Shown one piece after another: positions 45,681-56,910 of a stretch of DNA of 64,000 nt. Below the pieces are notes generated by a model. It searched no databases, was not told where the DNA came from, and saw nothing but the letters and a program-made list of their open reading frames with translations. Each line of letters opens with the position of its first letter. Positions within the stretch are counted from its first letter, which is position 1. The stretch is from Cycas panzhihuaensis. Its lineage: Eukaryota > Cycadophyta. The translations under genes and the position numbers were made by a program. The stretch is from contig CM041465.1 of the NCBI GenBank assembly GCA_023213395.1, forward strand, positions 212,109,741-212,173,740, read 5' to 3'.

Positions 45681-47505
45681 GCTCTTTTTATACTAACTTG
45701 GTAGGAAAAGGAGCATATAAAGGCCTATGTTTGTAGGTAGTAGGAGCATGGAGCTTAGAGTTTCTCTTTTGTTCCTTTCTCCTCCTCTTTTCTACTTCTT
45801 TCTTTATTCCTCAAAAAATAAATGGTGCATATAGGGTAGGAAAAGCTCTATCAAAATTTTCTTATGAGGCATCATAGGTATTATCCCTTCAACTTGTGTT
45901 TTAATTTGATTTATAGTGATTTGGAGCATTTAAAGAAACATTTTTTCATCATAGAGTGGTTGGATTAATTATTATGCTATTAGAATCTACGTAAAATTGC
46001 CTAAAGACATATCTACTACTTCCAATGAGTTTGAGAATTGCCTATAAGGAAGAGGAGACTCTGCCAATTTTTTTAACATCGCCTCTAAAGGTATTACCTT
46101 TTTAACTCTTCTTTTTAATTAATTTCAAGTATTTTAAAATAATTATAACAATTTTTTTATGTCATAAGTCCATCCAATAAGCAAAAATGTTGTCAAATTT
46201 TCTATAAATTCCTTTATAACTTTATTTATGTTTTTGCATGGTGTTTAATGATCTGTCCACCAAGTTGGCAGTGTAAGAAAAAGATATTAGAGAAGAGGAT
46301 AACTCCTCATTAAGGCTATAAGCACATAGAAGTTGCACCTCTTTGCCTCCCTCTTTTTTTATTTTTATTTAGAAAAAAAGAAAATAATGAAAGAAAAATT
46401 TTCTCCAATGGACCCTTTTTACACTTCATTTTTTATTTAAAAAAAAAAAAGAGAAGAGAAGGATAAGACCTTTTCCTTTACCTTCCTTTATTTACCCCAA
46501 GAAATAAAATGAATAAAAGAAAGTACTTCCCCCTTTTTCATCCATCTTTTCTTTATTACCCATTTTCATTTTTAAAAGAAAAGATAAAAGAGAGAGAGGA
46601 GAGAGGACCACTTTCTTTTCCCCCCTCTATACCCCAAGAAGTAAAAGAAAAGAAAAGGATTAAGGAGAAAAAGGGAGTGCTTACCCTTAGTTTATTTGTG
46701 TATGTATTGGTTTGTTTTTCCTTTCCCTCTCCTTTGTGCATGTAGTTCTAACTAGGGAACCAAGAGAAAAGAATAAAACAATATAGTTATATTTCATAAT
46801 TATACTTACTAGTGAGACTAAAGAAGGTATAGGGTTCACACTTGTTGTGACTCTCTGAACCCATAAGGTCTTAGGTGTGCATTTAATCTAGGTTAAGTGT
46901 TGTTTCCATGAAAATCTAATAAGCATATAGTTGCATTATAGTTATGTGTTTTATATCCCCCCTTGTCCCCTTATTAGACCTAAACCTCTACCTTCACCCT
47001 CATATTTGAGTCCTAATAGTACACAGTACCATGAGAGAGTTTTCTCTCTCCCTCCTTGGGTAAGGATCTTCTCTACCTTAAATCCTTTATCAACTTGTAT
47101 CAAAGTTCATTCCCACTTATAGGTTATACCATCATTAGCTATGAGGTAGCTATATATATGTGAGGCTATAAACCTTTTGAATAGTTTTGAGTGGTTTCAA
47201 ACCCAATTATTCTACTATTTATTACTCCCAATCATGGCTAAATTTAATATTAGCTCTATCAAATGATAATTTTAGATCTCCTTGATGATATATTTATCAT
47301 ACCTTTTAAGGTTGAATTCCATCATGACATCTATCGATGTCTTCTAACAAGCCCAGGTCTTATCAAATAATTACCTTTCGTTGGTAAGTCCCTTTTTGTA
47401 TAGTTGAGTCATTTTAAATCACTAGATTTATCCTAAGCATTTATTATCCTACTTTAATAATAGAGACCATTAAATTAAGTGATTTAAAAAAGATAACCCT
47501 CTATG

Positions 47506-47803
47506 TGAAAAGGGTTAATGTCACAAGGTCATTATATTAGTTGATTATTTCTAAAAAGGGTCTTAAGTGAACTTTAAATTAGATCACTTAAGTGAAATGC
47601 ACTTTCATGTGCATTATGTATACTTTTATTTGACCTAACTCTAATGCTCCATCTCTCAATATAAAAGCAAAAGCTCAATGGAGGAGGCTCATTCTTACCT
47701 CCCCATTTTATGAGAGCTACTTTATTTCTCTCAAGTCTCTCTTACTCCAATGTTTGCCTTTGTGTTTAGTGCATGGAGATGAAGGATATATCCATTTTTT
47801 TTA
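47506..47803 (+). repeat. Element G 5' LTR with TATA box
   Basis: 298 bp beginning TGAAAAGGG and ending TTTTTTA (CA to TA). CAATATAAAAG at 47658-47668 is a good TATA box, kept in the 3' LTR at 54939. Confidence 0.9.
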
Positions 47804-47805
47804 TG

Positions 47806-47817
47806 TGGTATCAGATC
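47806..47817 (+). other. Element G primer-binding site
   Basis: TGGTATCAGATC, two bases after the LTR. It matches the tRNA-iMet complement TGGTATCAGAGC except for one base. Confidence 0.9.
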
Positions 47818-49831
47818 TTGATTCCTTCATATTCCTCACTTGCACTTGTAATGGAGCCATCACTTCCTTCTCCCCCATAATCTATGTGGTGAAGGAGATT
47901 GTGAAAGTGGATTTAGAAATATTTTCAAGTTATTATCATTGTATATTTTGTATTGTTTACTTTCCCTTTCTCTTTTGTAGGTTTGGAAGCACAATATAAG
48001 GAGTTGTAAGGCCCAAGGATTCCAATCCTTTAGTGTCCATTCATGCTATCTCATTCTTCTTTTTTTCCCCTCTTTTTATCTATTTAATAAGGGAAAATGC
48101 TACCGAAATTTTTTTAGCTTTTAGAAGAATGATTGTAAGGGGAGGTTTTACCCACTTTTTTTAAAGAATTTCAAGCCATTTAAAATATCCGTCATTGTAT
48201 GCTATCACCTTACCTATATTGGGACCTTGGTGATAAAAAAATGATGGAAATTTCATATGGTATCATATGTTAATGAGATATTAGCAAGCTAAAATTTTTG
48301 CAGAAATAAAATTTGCTTGCTGAACTTCATAGGTCTAAAAAATCTTCTACAGAGCTCCAATTGACCTAATTCTAATTTTTAAAGATGAGGCATTGAGTGT
48401 ACTTTCCATCACAAAAACCAACACCTAATTTCAATGTCATATGAGGAAATTATTACTATTTTAGTAAATAGTAGTTATTTTTAGTAAGAATTCTAGAAAA
48501 ATATATTCTCCTAACTTTATAGGGCTGTCAAAAAGTTTTCAGAACTCATTAGACCTAATTCCACTTCCTAAAGATGAAGCTCTGAGTCTAGTTTATAGCA
48601 CAAAAACTGGCACTCTATTTCATTATCGTGGGAGAAAGTTATAGTTAATTTAGTGAAGACTACTTTTTTTATATTAAAGAAAAAAAAGGTGAAGAAATTT
48701 TCTTCCTCCTTTTTATAAGGCTTAAAAGCCCATTATAAAAGTGAGAAAAAAACACCTGGATCATAGCAATATCTGATTTCCTCACTCACTTATTAGCATT
48801 ACATTTCAACACTCTAAAATCACTCAAAGCAAGCACTCTAAAGACACTTCAAGTAAACACTCCAAGCAAGCATTCTATTTTTAGTTAAATATACGTTTGA
48901 TGCAATTCGATAATCTTTTCACTCTTCCTAAAAGGAACGCATCACATACGTTATTTTTTGTCATCTTGTGCTTGTTCACATACTCTCCAAGGTTGAGATA
49001 CCTTAGTTGGCAGAATACCATACCATAAAGAAGGTGGGGGTTCTAACTTGGGACTGGACTAAACCAGAATATTGGTGAGGTTTGGTTAGCCATACCATTG
49101 TGCCTCAATCAGGGATCATCCTGATAACCAACTGGAAAAACTGAAACTTTAATACACGATTAAAATATACCTAACCTAATATCTATCATAGACATGGATA
49201 TGCATGTACCACTCTTTAGAGGAGGTATATAACTACTCATTGGTGAACTGGATAAGGATTGGAAGTACCCGGGCTCGGTTGTGACTTGGATTTCATCACC
49301 AAGCACAATTGCGGGTATCATGGGTAAAGGCCAACTTAATTCTACTAAAAGCCTAGGCATCCCTTCCTCAACCTCAACTATATATTGGACATGAGTTAGA
49401 GGTTATTGGGTTGATTACGCATCCTACATTTGAGTTTCAAGTTGTGTACACCCAATGATGTCAGCTTCTACATTGGCCTATAATCTTGTATATTGATCAC
49501 TTACTTATTTATAAAAAGCAATCCATAGTGTAATCATAATCATAGTTCTTCTCATATTCTTGCTGCATCAGATTAATATTTGCCACAAGTGTTAGTGGCC
49601 AATTTTCATCATAATGCTTCTCATATTCCTACTATGTCAAGTTAATATTTGTCACAAGTGTTGGTGACTTTTCTCTAAGTTGCTCCCTTCATCTTTAAGT
49701 AACTATTCTTACTTATTCTTCCTTTTGTTACACTACTTTATTACATCTCCCATTTGTAAATAGTGATTAGTCATTTATTTCCATCACTTTTATAGTCCCT
49801 TGTTCATTTTTTCCCTTCTTAAAAGACACCA
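47818..49831 (+). other. Element G leader, about 2 kb, noncoding
   Basis: The stretch from primer site to gag is long for a copia element. It has no coding seen. It holds a 68-bp tandem duplication (49533-49668) and short repeats around CACTCTAAA and AAGCA (48800-48870). The extra length may be a nested insertion whose ends I could not find. Confidence 0.5.
49533..49668. repeat. 68-bp tandem duplication
   Basis: Two units (49533-49600 and 49601-49668) share TTCTCATATTC and TAATATTTGYCACAAGTGTT. Confidence 0.8.
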
Positions 49832-50890
49832 TGTCTTCACAATTCAAGAAAAATGTGAACTACATTCTAAAAAGGAAAGAAAATTGGAATATGTGGTTCA
49901 CTAGTATTAGAAATGTTGCAAAGTATGAAGGTTTGTGAAGAGATCACTTGTAACCTACACCATCTGTTACAGCTACAACTACCTCAGCTACTTCTAAAGG
50001 AGGTGCTCCAGCTGCCCCTACTGAAGCTGCAGCTAAATTCCAATGGGAACTTGATGATGATAAAATCTGTGCAGGGATGCTACTTGTCACTGATTATTCC
50101 TTGCATCATCTCATTGATGAAGCTGTACATGATACAGTATGGAAAGTTCTTAAAGTTCTTAAAAATAACTTTGACACTAAATCATGCTTAGAATTTGTTC
50201 ACTTAGTGTTAAAGATGAACAAATTGAAAATGTAGAAAGGACACGCAAGTAAGACAATCAGTCTCCTTTGTTCAATCAAGCAAGCCATTGATAAAGATTT
50301 TAAAACTCAATGTATTACATAGCCTTTCTTAATTCAGTCATATCTCCATATCCTAGATTACGAAAATCTATTAGGAAGTCTTCAATCTAGTGGCACTTTG
50401 AAGACCTTAAACTTTGAGGATCTTGCTAATAAGTTCATTAAATTTGGTAAGACATTTGATACCAACTTTGCCACTATATCAGATCTAGTTGATGCTACTT
50501 TTGAAGTGGAAGAAGATCTTTGTTATACCAAAAATCAAGGTCAATTCCCATGGAAGAGGAAGAGGTAGACAATAATGACAACGTCCTGTTGGTCAACAAG
50601 CTCCTCAACTCCAACAAAAATAGTCTTAAGGCCAAGGCTAAAATAATCAACCTGGACCTAGATCTAGTAATCAAAGACAAACCAACTAGCCTAATACTTC
50701 TTATGGGACTGGAAATCAAACAATTGTGTGCCAAAGGTGTAATACAAAAGGACATTATACCAAAAATTATAGAACTGCCACTAATAAACTACCAAGTTAT
50801 CAATAGCGCCATGGTGCACATAATGTTGATAATACTTTTTTTGAAGATGCTTTTGGTGGAACATAATTTGCTCATGCATACCTTCAAATA
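49832..50890 (+). pseudogene. Element G gag remnant
   Basis: ATG at 49832 begins MSSQFKKNVNYILKRKENW (Gag capsid N-terminus, WxxWF). A TGA follows after about 35 codons, then LVTDYSLHHLIDEAV and later Gag sequence run to about 50520 with several stops. The zinc knuckle at about 50729-50770 reads CQRCNTKGHYTKNY, with the last Cys changed to Tyr (TGT to TAT). Confidence 0.8.
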
Positions 50891-50959
50891 ATTGGGACCA
50901 CTTCATCAAATGTTGTTGATATATCCACTAAGTATATTGAGGCTTATTATGGCTATGCT

Positions 50960-51262
50960 TATTCATGTTTGCCTTCACCACTTAAAGTTGTAAATAGTGC
51001 CACCTCAAATACTTCATCATGGATCATGGATATTGGAGAAACACAACACATGACTTGTCATCACCAGTTCTTTCATAATTTTGACTCTGAAATTTGTGGT
51101 GTTGTATACATGGCTGACAAATCATCTCATCTAGTCAAAAGACTTGGAATTGTTTGCCTAAAACTCCCAGGCCTTCTAGATTTTACACTTGTTGATGTTT
51201 TATGTATTCTTGTTACGAGCGAACACGCTCTCCCTATCTACCCTTGTCTCTCGTGGATTTGA
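50960..51262 (+). pseudogene. Element G protease remnant
   Basis: SWIMDIGETQHMTCHHQFF at about 51016-51070 is the copia protease start (usual W-x-x-D-[ST]-G-A-[ST]-x-H). The active-site Ser/Thr is Ile and Ala is Glu, so it is inactive. It ends near FTLVDVLCI. Confidence 0.8.
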
Positions 51263-52330
51263 TCTGAGTGTGTAATTATAAACAATCAAACTCTCCTTCA
51301 AATATTGTGGTTATGACTAGAATTCTTAATGGAAAACTTTTTCGCTTAACTAGCTCACCATCCTTCGAAGCCAACTATGTTGATGATGACTCTACTTTTA
51401 CCACAACCCTAACTCCTCAAAATCTGTCCCAAGTAGCCCTATGGCATACTCATATGGGCCATATCAAAATTGATCATTTAAGAGAACTAAATGCCACTCT
51501 TCCTAGTTTGCCTAGGCTCTCCTCTAAGCCCTTTAAATGTGAAGCATGTATCATTGCCAAATATTAAAGATAACCCTTTCCTCATAGTTAGTAGAAATCT
51601 AGCCAACCTTTGCAACTTATACACTCAGATATATATGGTCCTATGTCTATCCCTTCTCTCAAATAGAATTGGTACTATATTACTTTTATTAATGATTTTA
51701 CCAAGAAAGTATGGGTTGTTTTTCTTGCAAAGAGAGATGGAGTTTTTTCTATGTTTTAAGCTTTTAAGGCCTGCATCGAAAATGAATCTGGATTTAAGAT
51801 CAAAATACTTAGGACTAAAATGATGGAGAGTACACATCTAATGAGTTTAAATCGTACCTACATCAACATAGAATCAAATATTAGACCACTGTTACAAGTA
51901 TACCCCAACAAAATGGAGTTGCTGAGTGTATGAACAGGACCATTATGAACATGGCTCATGCTATACTGGTATATAAGAATGTCCCTATCTATCTTTGGGC
52001 TGAGGCTATCTAGGCATCATGTATTGCATCAACATTATTAGTTCCTCCAAGCTCAACCCCTCTCCACATGAAATGTGGGATAGACAAACCCCTCTATCGC
52101 CACTTCAAAATTTTTGACTCTACTTGTTATGCTCACATTCTGGAGGAACATAGAAATAAGCTCTAAGATAGAGCCATCAAAGGCATCTTTATCGGATACC
52201 CTATGGACAAAAGGGGTATAAGGTTTTCATACCTTCACGTGCAAAATCATCATCACTAAAGATGTTATCTTTGCAAATCTTTGAAGATCAATTACTTAGA
52301 CTTGACTCCAAGATACCTTCATACTAATTT
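51263..52330 (+). pseudogene. Element G integrase remnant
   Basis: The pre-integrase zinc region is LWHTHMGHI ... CEACIIAKY (51440-51565). The core shows QLIHSDIYGP (51612-51645, first Asp), a one-base shift at 51820 before DGEYTSNEF, and IPQQNGVAECMNRTIM (about 51898-51945, catalytic Glu kept, Arg of ERMNR to Cys). The rest runs to about 52280, ending at IKGIFIGYP-like wording. Confidence 0.85.
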
Positions 52331-53610
52331 AATGATGCTACCAAATTTGATGTCTAGATTCTAAAATTTAGAGGGGGATATGCTCAATAGTTGCTTAAAA
52401 TCTTGGAATCTAATAATAGAGCCTTGGAGGATACAAGCTGTGACTCTCAGCCAATGTGTATACATCCAACACCATCATTTGTGAATAGCCAAGTTGATAA
52501 AGGTAAAGCGATAGCAGAAGGATCATCTTCTCTAACATCTGTGGATGGCCCATCTTCTCCAGCATTGTCAACTTCCTTCATGCCAAACATTTTACATGAT
52601 CCTTTTCAGGATCAAAACGAAGACCAAGAGGCTATGAAAATGAAAACCTCATTCCCAACTCGAGGTTTTCGTGAAGCCTACTAGCTACATAAGGATATGC
52701 GACTAGATGAGGTAGGCAAAACTGGCACTAGAAGTGCCCATAGAGCAAGGATACATGAATCACTTTCCATTGAGCTTAAACTAGTAGAACTGCACCTTGT
52801 CTTTAATGAAGAGCCCCTAATATACCAAGAAGTTATAAAGCATGCAACTTGTAGAAATGCCATGAATGAAGAGTACCAATCTCTTATCAAGAATGGTACA
52901 TAGGAGCTTGTTGATCTACCACTTGGAAGAAAGGTAGTTCAAAATAAATGGATGTTCAAAAACAAGTACAGATCAGATGGCACCCTAGAAAAACATAAGA
53001 CGAGATTGGTAGCAAAAGGATTCATAAAAAGGGAAGGCATCGACTATGCTGAAATCTTTACTCCTACAACTGAGTGGCCTACAATCAGAACTCTTATATC
53101 CTTGGCTGCTCAATAGGGTTGGAAAATCCACCAACTTGATGTTAAGACTGCATTTCTCAATGGGGACCTTAAAGAAGAAATTTACATGGTTTAGCCAAAA
53201 GGATACGAGATTGTCAGTCAGGAGCATAAGGTTTGTAGGCTCAAAATGTCCTTGTACAGCCTAAAGCAAGCCCCTCATACTTGGTTGACCAAGTTGTCTG
53301 AAAGAATGAGACAACTTGGATATGAGGTTTGTGACTATCAAGATATTGATGCAACATTATTCATCAAGCACCAAAATGATAAAGTCACTTATCTCTTAAT
53401 CTTTGTGGATGATATGCTAATAACAAGGAATAGTGAATAGGTAATCAACCAACTGAAGAAGGACCTTATTAAAACTTTTGAATTGTCTAACCTCGAGTTG
53501 ATAAAATATTACTTAGGAATTAAAGTAACTCAAAAGAATGGTAAAATATTTCTCTCCCAAGAAAAATATATCAGCGATATTTTGATAAAGTTTTAGTTGG
53601 AAGGTGCTTG
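52331..53610 (+). pseudogene. Element G reverse transcriptase remnant
   Basis: RT is readable from about 52840 (EYQSLIKNGT, NKWMFKNKYRSDGTLEKHK, RLVAKGFIKREGIDYAEIF, HQLDVKTAFLNGDLKEEIYM, RLKMSLYSLKQAPHTW) to LLIFVDDMLITRNSE (catalytic FVDD, about 53398-53440). TAG stops interrupt at positions where the family has Gln, for example after EEIYMV (53191) and after NSE (53437). The linker before 52840 is Ser-rich. Confidence 0.88.
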
Positions 53611-54310
53611 ACTAGTGGATATACCTATGGAGCCTAATATTAAACTCTCAGCTGATGGTGACACTAGGGAGGTAGATGCAACACTCCATAGGCAACTTGC
53701 AGGTAGCCTCATCTATACTACCAACACAAGGCCAGATATTACATACTATATCAACATTCTTGCAAGATTCATGACAAATCCTAAGTAGAATCATTAGCAA
53801 GCTATAATACAAGTGTTGAGGTACCTAAAGACGACCAGCAAATATGGTCTATTTTATGAACCTAATGTAGAATTTAAATTTTATACATACACATACTTAG
53901 ACTTTGGTGGAGATAAAGACACAATAAGATCTATGTCTGGGTACGTAACATTTCTTAGAATAGCACCAATATCATGGAGATCCAAATGGTAGAAGATAGT
54001 TGTAGACTCAACTGTCGAAGCTAAGGATATTATTGCTTCTAAGATAAGCAAGGAGGTGATATGGCTTAGAAAATTGTTGAATATATTAAATACCACCCAA
54101 ACAAGTTCTACTGGCTTACATATAGATAATCAATCTACAATTTAGATGGCTAAAAATCTTGTATTTCATGATCATACTAAACATATAAGTATGAAAGTCT
54201 AGAGGATTAGAGAACTAGTTCATAATGGCATAATTCAACTAGAATCTTGCCCATATGAGATCAAGTGGCTGATATATTCACCAAACCACTAAAGAGGGTG
54301 AAGTTTGAAT
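53611..54310 (+). pseudogene. Element G RNase H remnant and pol end
   Basis: Motifs are RQLAGSLIYTTNTRPDI, VLRYLKTTSKYG, a decayed copia RNase H core (KIVVDSTVEAKDIIASKIS at about 53996-54052), DNQSTI, IREL, and IFTKPLKRVKF at the end (about 54274-54310). Several stops. Confidence 0.85.
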
Positions 54311-54774
54311 AGTTTTAAAAGTAACTCGGCCTTAGGGCCTCCATCTCTGACTGATTGAAGGAGGTGACAATAGGACCATCATACTCTCTCTCATTTATGA
54401 AAACCCCTTATGGGCGCAGAAGGATAAGAGTAAGTCTTTACTCTATCCCATTCGTGAAAACCCCTTGTGGGCATAAAAGAATAAGGGTTGTATCATTTTA
54501 AAAAATCAAAACCTTTGAAAACTCGAAAGGGCATGGGGGGTGGCCAAATAGTATATGGAGACTCAGTATATTTCAACTACAAAATTCATTGTATTGATTA
54601 GCTATATAGCTTCATTTAAAGAGCTGCCTGATCTAGGCTAGTAGATTAGAAAATTTATGGGTTTTCTTCCCCATGAGGGTTTCCCACAAAAGTGTCATAG
54701 TAGTTTGCTTTATTAGAGGCTCAAATAAAGACCTCATAGGATAAAATAAAATAGGATGAAATGACCTTAAACCA

Positions 54775-54787
54775 TTAAGGGGGAGAT
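54775..54787 (+). other. Element G polypurine tract
   Basis: TTAAGGGGGAGAT directly before the 3' LTR, a typical copia AAGGGGGAG tract for plus-strand priming. Confidence 0.9.
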
Positions 54788-55085
54788 TGAAAAGGGTTAA
54801 TGTCACAAGGTCATTACATTAGTTGATTATTTCTAAAAAGGGTCTTAAGTGAATTTTAAATTAGATCACTTAAGTGAAATGCACTTTCATGTGCATTATA
54901 TATAATTTCATTTTATCTAACTCCAATGCTCCCTCTCTCAATATAAAAGTAAAAGCTCAATGGAGGAGACTCATTCTTATCTCCCTATTTTGTGAGAGCC
55001 ACTTTCTTTCTCTTAAGTCCCTCTTACTCCCATGTTTGTCTTTGTGTTTAGTGCATGGAGATGAAGGATAGATCCACTCTTTTCA
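54788..55085 (+). repeat. Element G 3' LTR
   Basis: 298 bp, TGAAAAGGG to TTTTCA, followed by CTATG. The TATA box is at 54939-54949. Confidence 0.92.
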
Positions 55086-55090
55086 CTATG

Positions 55091-56511
55091 TGGCTTATTA
55101 CCCATCCATCTCAATAACATCTTATAACTTTCCCATGTTAACTAGTTAACTTGCACTATGATGATTAGAGTGTCATGTGTGGCTAGGGTAAATCCACTAT
55201 TACCACATAGCCTAATTTATTCCATATTATACCTAATAAGTATCTTCTAAGGCTCCTCCCTAATAATATACTTAGCCAACCACTTAATGCATAGAGCATA
55301 ATCTTGGAGTTTGATGTTAGTAAGTATTAGATCCCCTTTGAGTTTGAGTTTATAGTAAATTTACTAGTTATCTATATAAAAGCCCTTATCTTCCTTCAAG
55401 GTTTGACTATAAATAAGATATAAGTAGCTTCATAAGTCTGTCCTATACTATATTAGAGGGCACCTAGCATAAGGAGTAATACACATGGGTAACATCAAGG
55501 ACTTTGGAGTAGACTTAAAATTTACCTATCAAAGCTAAAAGCTTGGATGACTAGGAGGTAAGCTTTCTTTTCACTCTATAAATAATATAATCCCACATAT
55601 ATATAAGAAAGGCTCCAAAACCAAATAAGATGCCAAGGAATTTAAAGGCCTCACTAGGCTAAATCCATTTATAATCAAAAGAAGTAATCAAGTTAGACAT
55701 GTCTCTTCCCATTTGAAAATAGCATGAAGTTTTCTTCTAATTTATCTTAAAATTAGAGGCTTCATAGAATTCATCCATTATCTCAAGGACCTACTTAATA
55801 GCTTAGGGGTCTACCATGATGGTAAGGAAATAATTACTAGCAAAGTGTCCACTAACTAGTTATTTCTCTCTGCATGGTAAACTAGTGCCCCTAAGTAGAC
55901 TAGAATTGACTTTATCCTAAAGTGAACAACCTAGAGCATCAATAACTAGTACGTAGAGAGAAAGGGTAGGGTTCACACCTTGATGAATTGACCATTATAA
56001 CCGGATTAGCTAAGAAAGAGTCCATTAAGTAGAATTCTACTTGAGGCATCTTTAAAGAGAATTTATACCATTCTTATGAGTTTGTTACCAAAGCTTGAGG
56101 CCTTGATGATATCTAGAATATAACTCTATTTAACTCTTATGGATTTATCACATTGAATTCATTCACCTACACTAATATTGTTGTCTAGAATGAATCTTCT
56201 TTTAATAAAACATGTTTATTCTAGTTAGATAATTTCCATAATTAGATATTTAATTCTTCTAGATAAGGCCTTAGCCAAGATCTTATAAGAGATGTTTATT
56301 AAAATGATGGGCCTTTAACTAGAAATAGATTATGGGTTACCACCTTTAGGAATGAGTTTATGGAGCCTTGATTAATAATTCTCTGAAGGAGTCTTATCTA
56401 AATAGCCTCCTAGTACACCTTTAGAAGGATCAAGCTTATGAACTCCTATGTGGATTTATAAAATTCACATGGGAAGCCATTAAGACTTGAGGACTTGTCA
56501 TCATAATTGAC
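55091..56511 (-). pseudogene. LINE H: L1-type reverse transcriptase remnant
   Basis: On -, the order from 56511 leftward is DDKSSSLNGFPCEFYKS, LIPKGGNP, ISYKILAKALSRRI, TCFIKRRFILDN, GNKLIRMV, LFKDASSRILLNG, a decayed RQG-type block near SIHQGVNP, EASNFKIN, AFKFLGILFGFG, MWDYIIYRVKRKLTS, ALIGKF and THVYYSLC. This is the full plant L1 RT from the fingers to the thumb, with many stops and frame changes. LINEs move by target-primed reverse transcription; this copy is dead. G lies against its downstream end and LTR I against its upstream end. Confidence 0.82.
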
Positions 56512-56516
56512 TCTCC

Positions 56517-56890
56517 ATGTTACATAGTTATCTTAATCATGGGACCTGATTGTTAACACATGTGATTATGGGACTTGGCTATTAGTGCTAGCTCTTAATA
56601 TTCATATGAATGCCACTTACTCTAGCTAATGGAATTCATGTAGGAGGTTTCCCTTATCTATATAAGCCCTCATAGAATAATAGAGAGATTAGTATTGTAT
56701 ACTTGGAATGTTGCAATTAATGCATTGTAGTGTTACTTTAGTTTTCATATTTTATAATTAGTCCTTTAGTGGTCATATTCCTATAGTTTATTATTTTGTT
56801 GCAATACTAGTAAACGTGTCTTCTTATTTTGCTATATTTATGATATCTATCATACTTTATGATTAGGAATATAGAGCAAGATCATCCCAA
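56517..56890 (+). repeat. LTR I: copia-like LTR next to LINE H
   Basis: The stretch begins TGTTACATAG, has TATATAAGCCC at about 56680, and is followed at 56891 by TGGTATTTAAGCAAGGTTC, resembling the tRNA-iMet primer site TGGTATCAGAGCAAGGTTC. That is a 5' LTR with its primer site. I found no second copy in the window, so the element is truncated or extends beyond recognition. The exact ends are uncertain by several bases. Confidence 0.55.
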
Positions 56891-56910
56891 GTGGTATTTA
56901 AGCAAGGTTC

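Larger units (their letters stand above)
43903..47500. other. A/T-rich noncoding stretch between E and G
   Basis: No gene is supported. It holds the second palindromic minisatellite (44775-44965), a TG microsatellite (45597-45680), a TATA-like CATATAAAGG at about 45713 followed by a CT-rich stretch, and purine- or pyrimidine-rich low-complexity DNA at 46340-46740. The 74-codon open frame at 44502-44726 is hydrophobic but has no family match I recognise. Part of 47270-47500 may be the far end of LINE H, whose RT resumes at 55091. Confidence 0.5.
47506..55085 (+). mobile_element. Element G: Ty1/copia element
   Basis: LTRs of 298 bp each (47506-47803 and 54788-55085) are flanked by perfect CTATG duplications (47501-47505 and 55086-55090). 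A primer site, gag, protease, integrase, RT and RNase H follow in the copia order, then a polypurine tract. It is the most complete copia element here, but has many stops. The two LTRs remain close in sequence and identical in length, so it is probably younger than E. It interrupts LINE H. Confidence 0.93.

Noticed and set aside
46509-46745. Open frames on both strands in purine-rich DNA
   Set aside because: Low-complexity Lys/Glu and Phe/Pro/Ser translations on opposite strands are a sign of biased composition, not of a gene.
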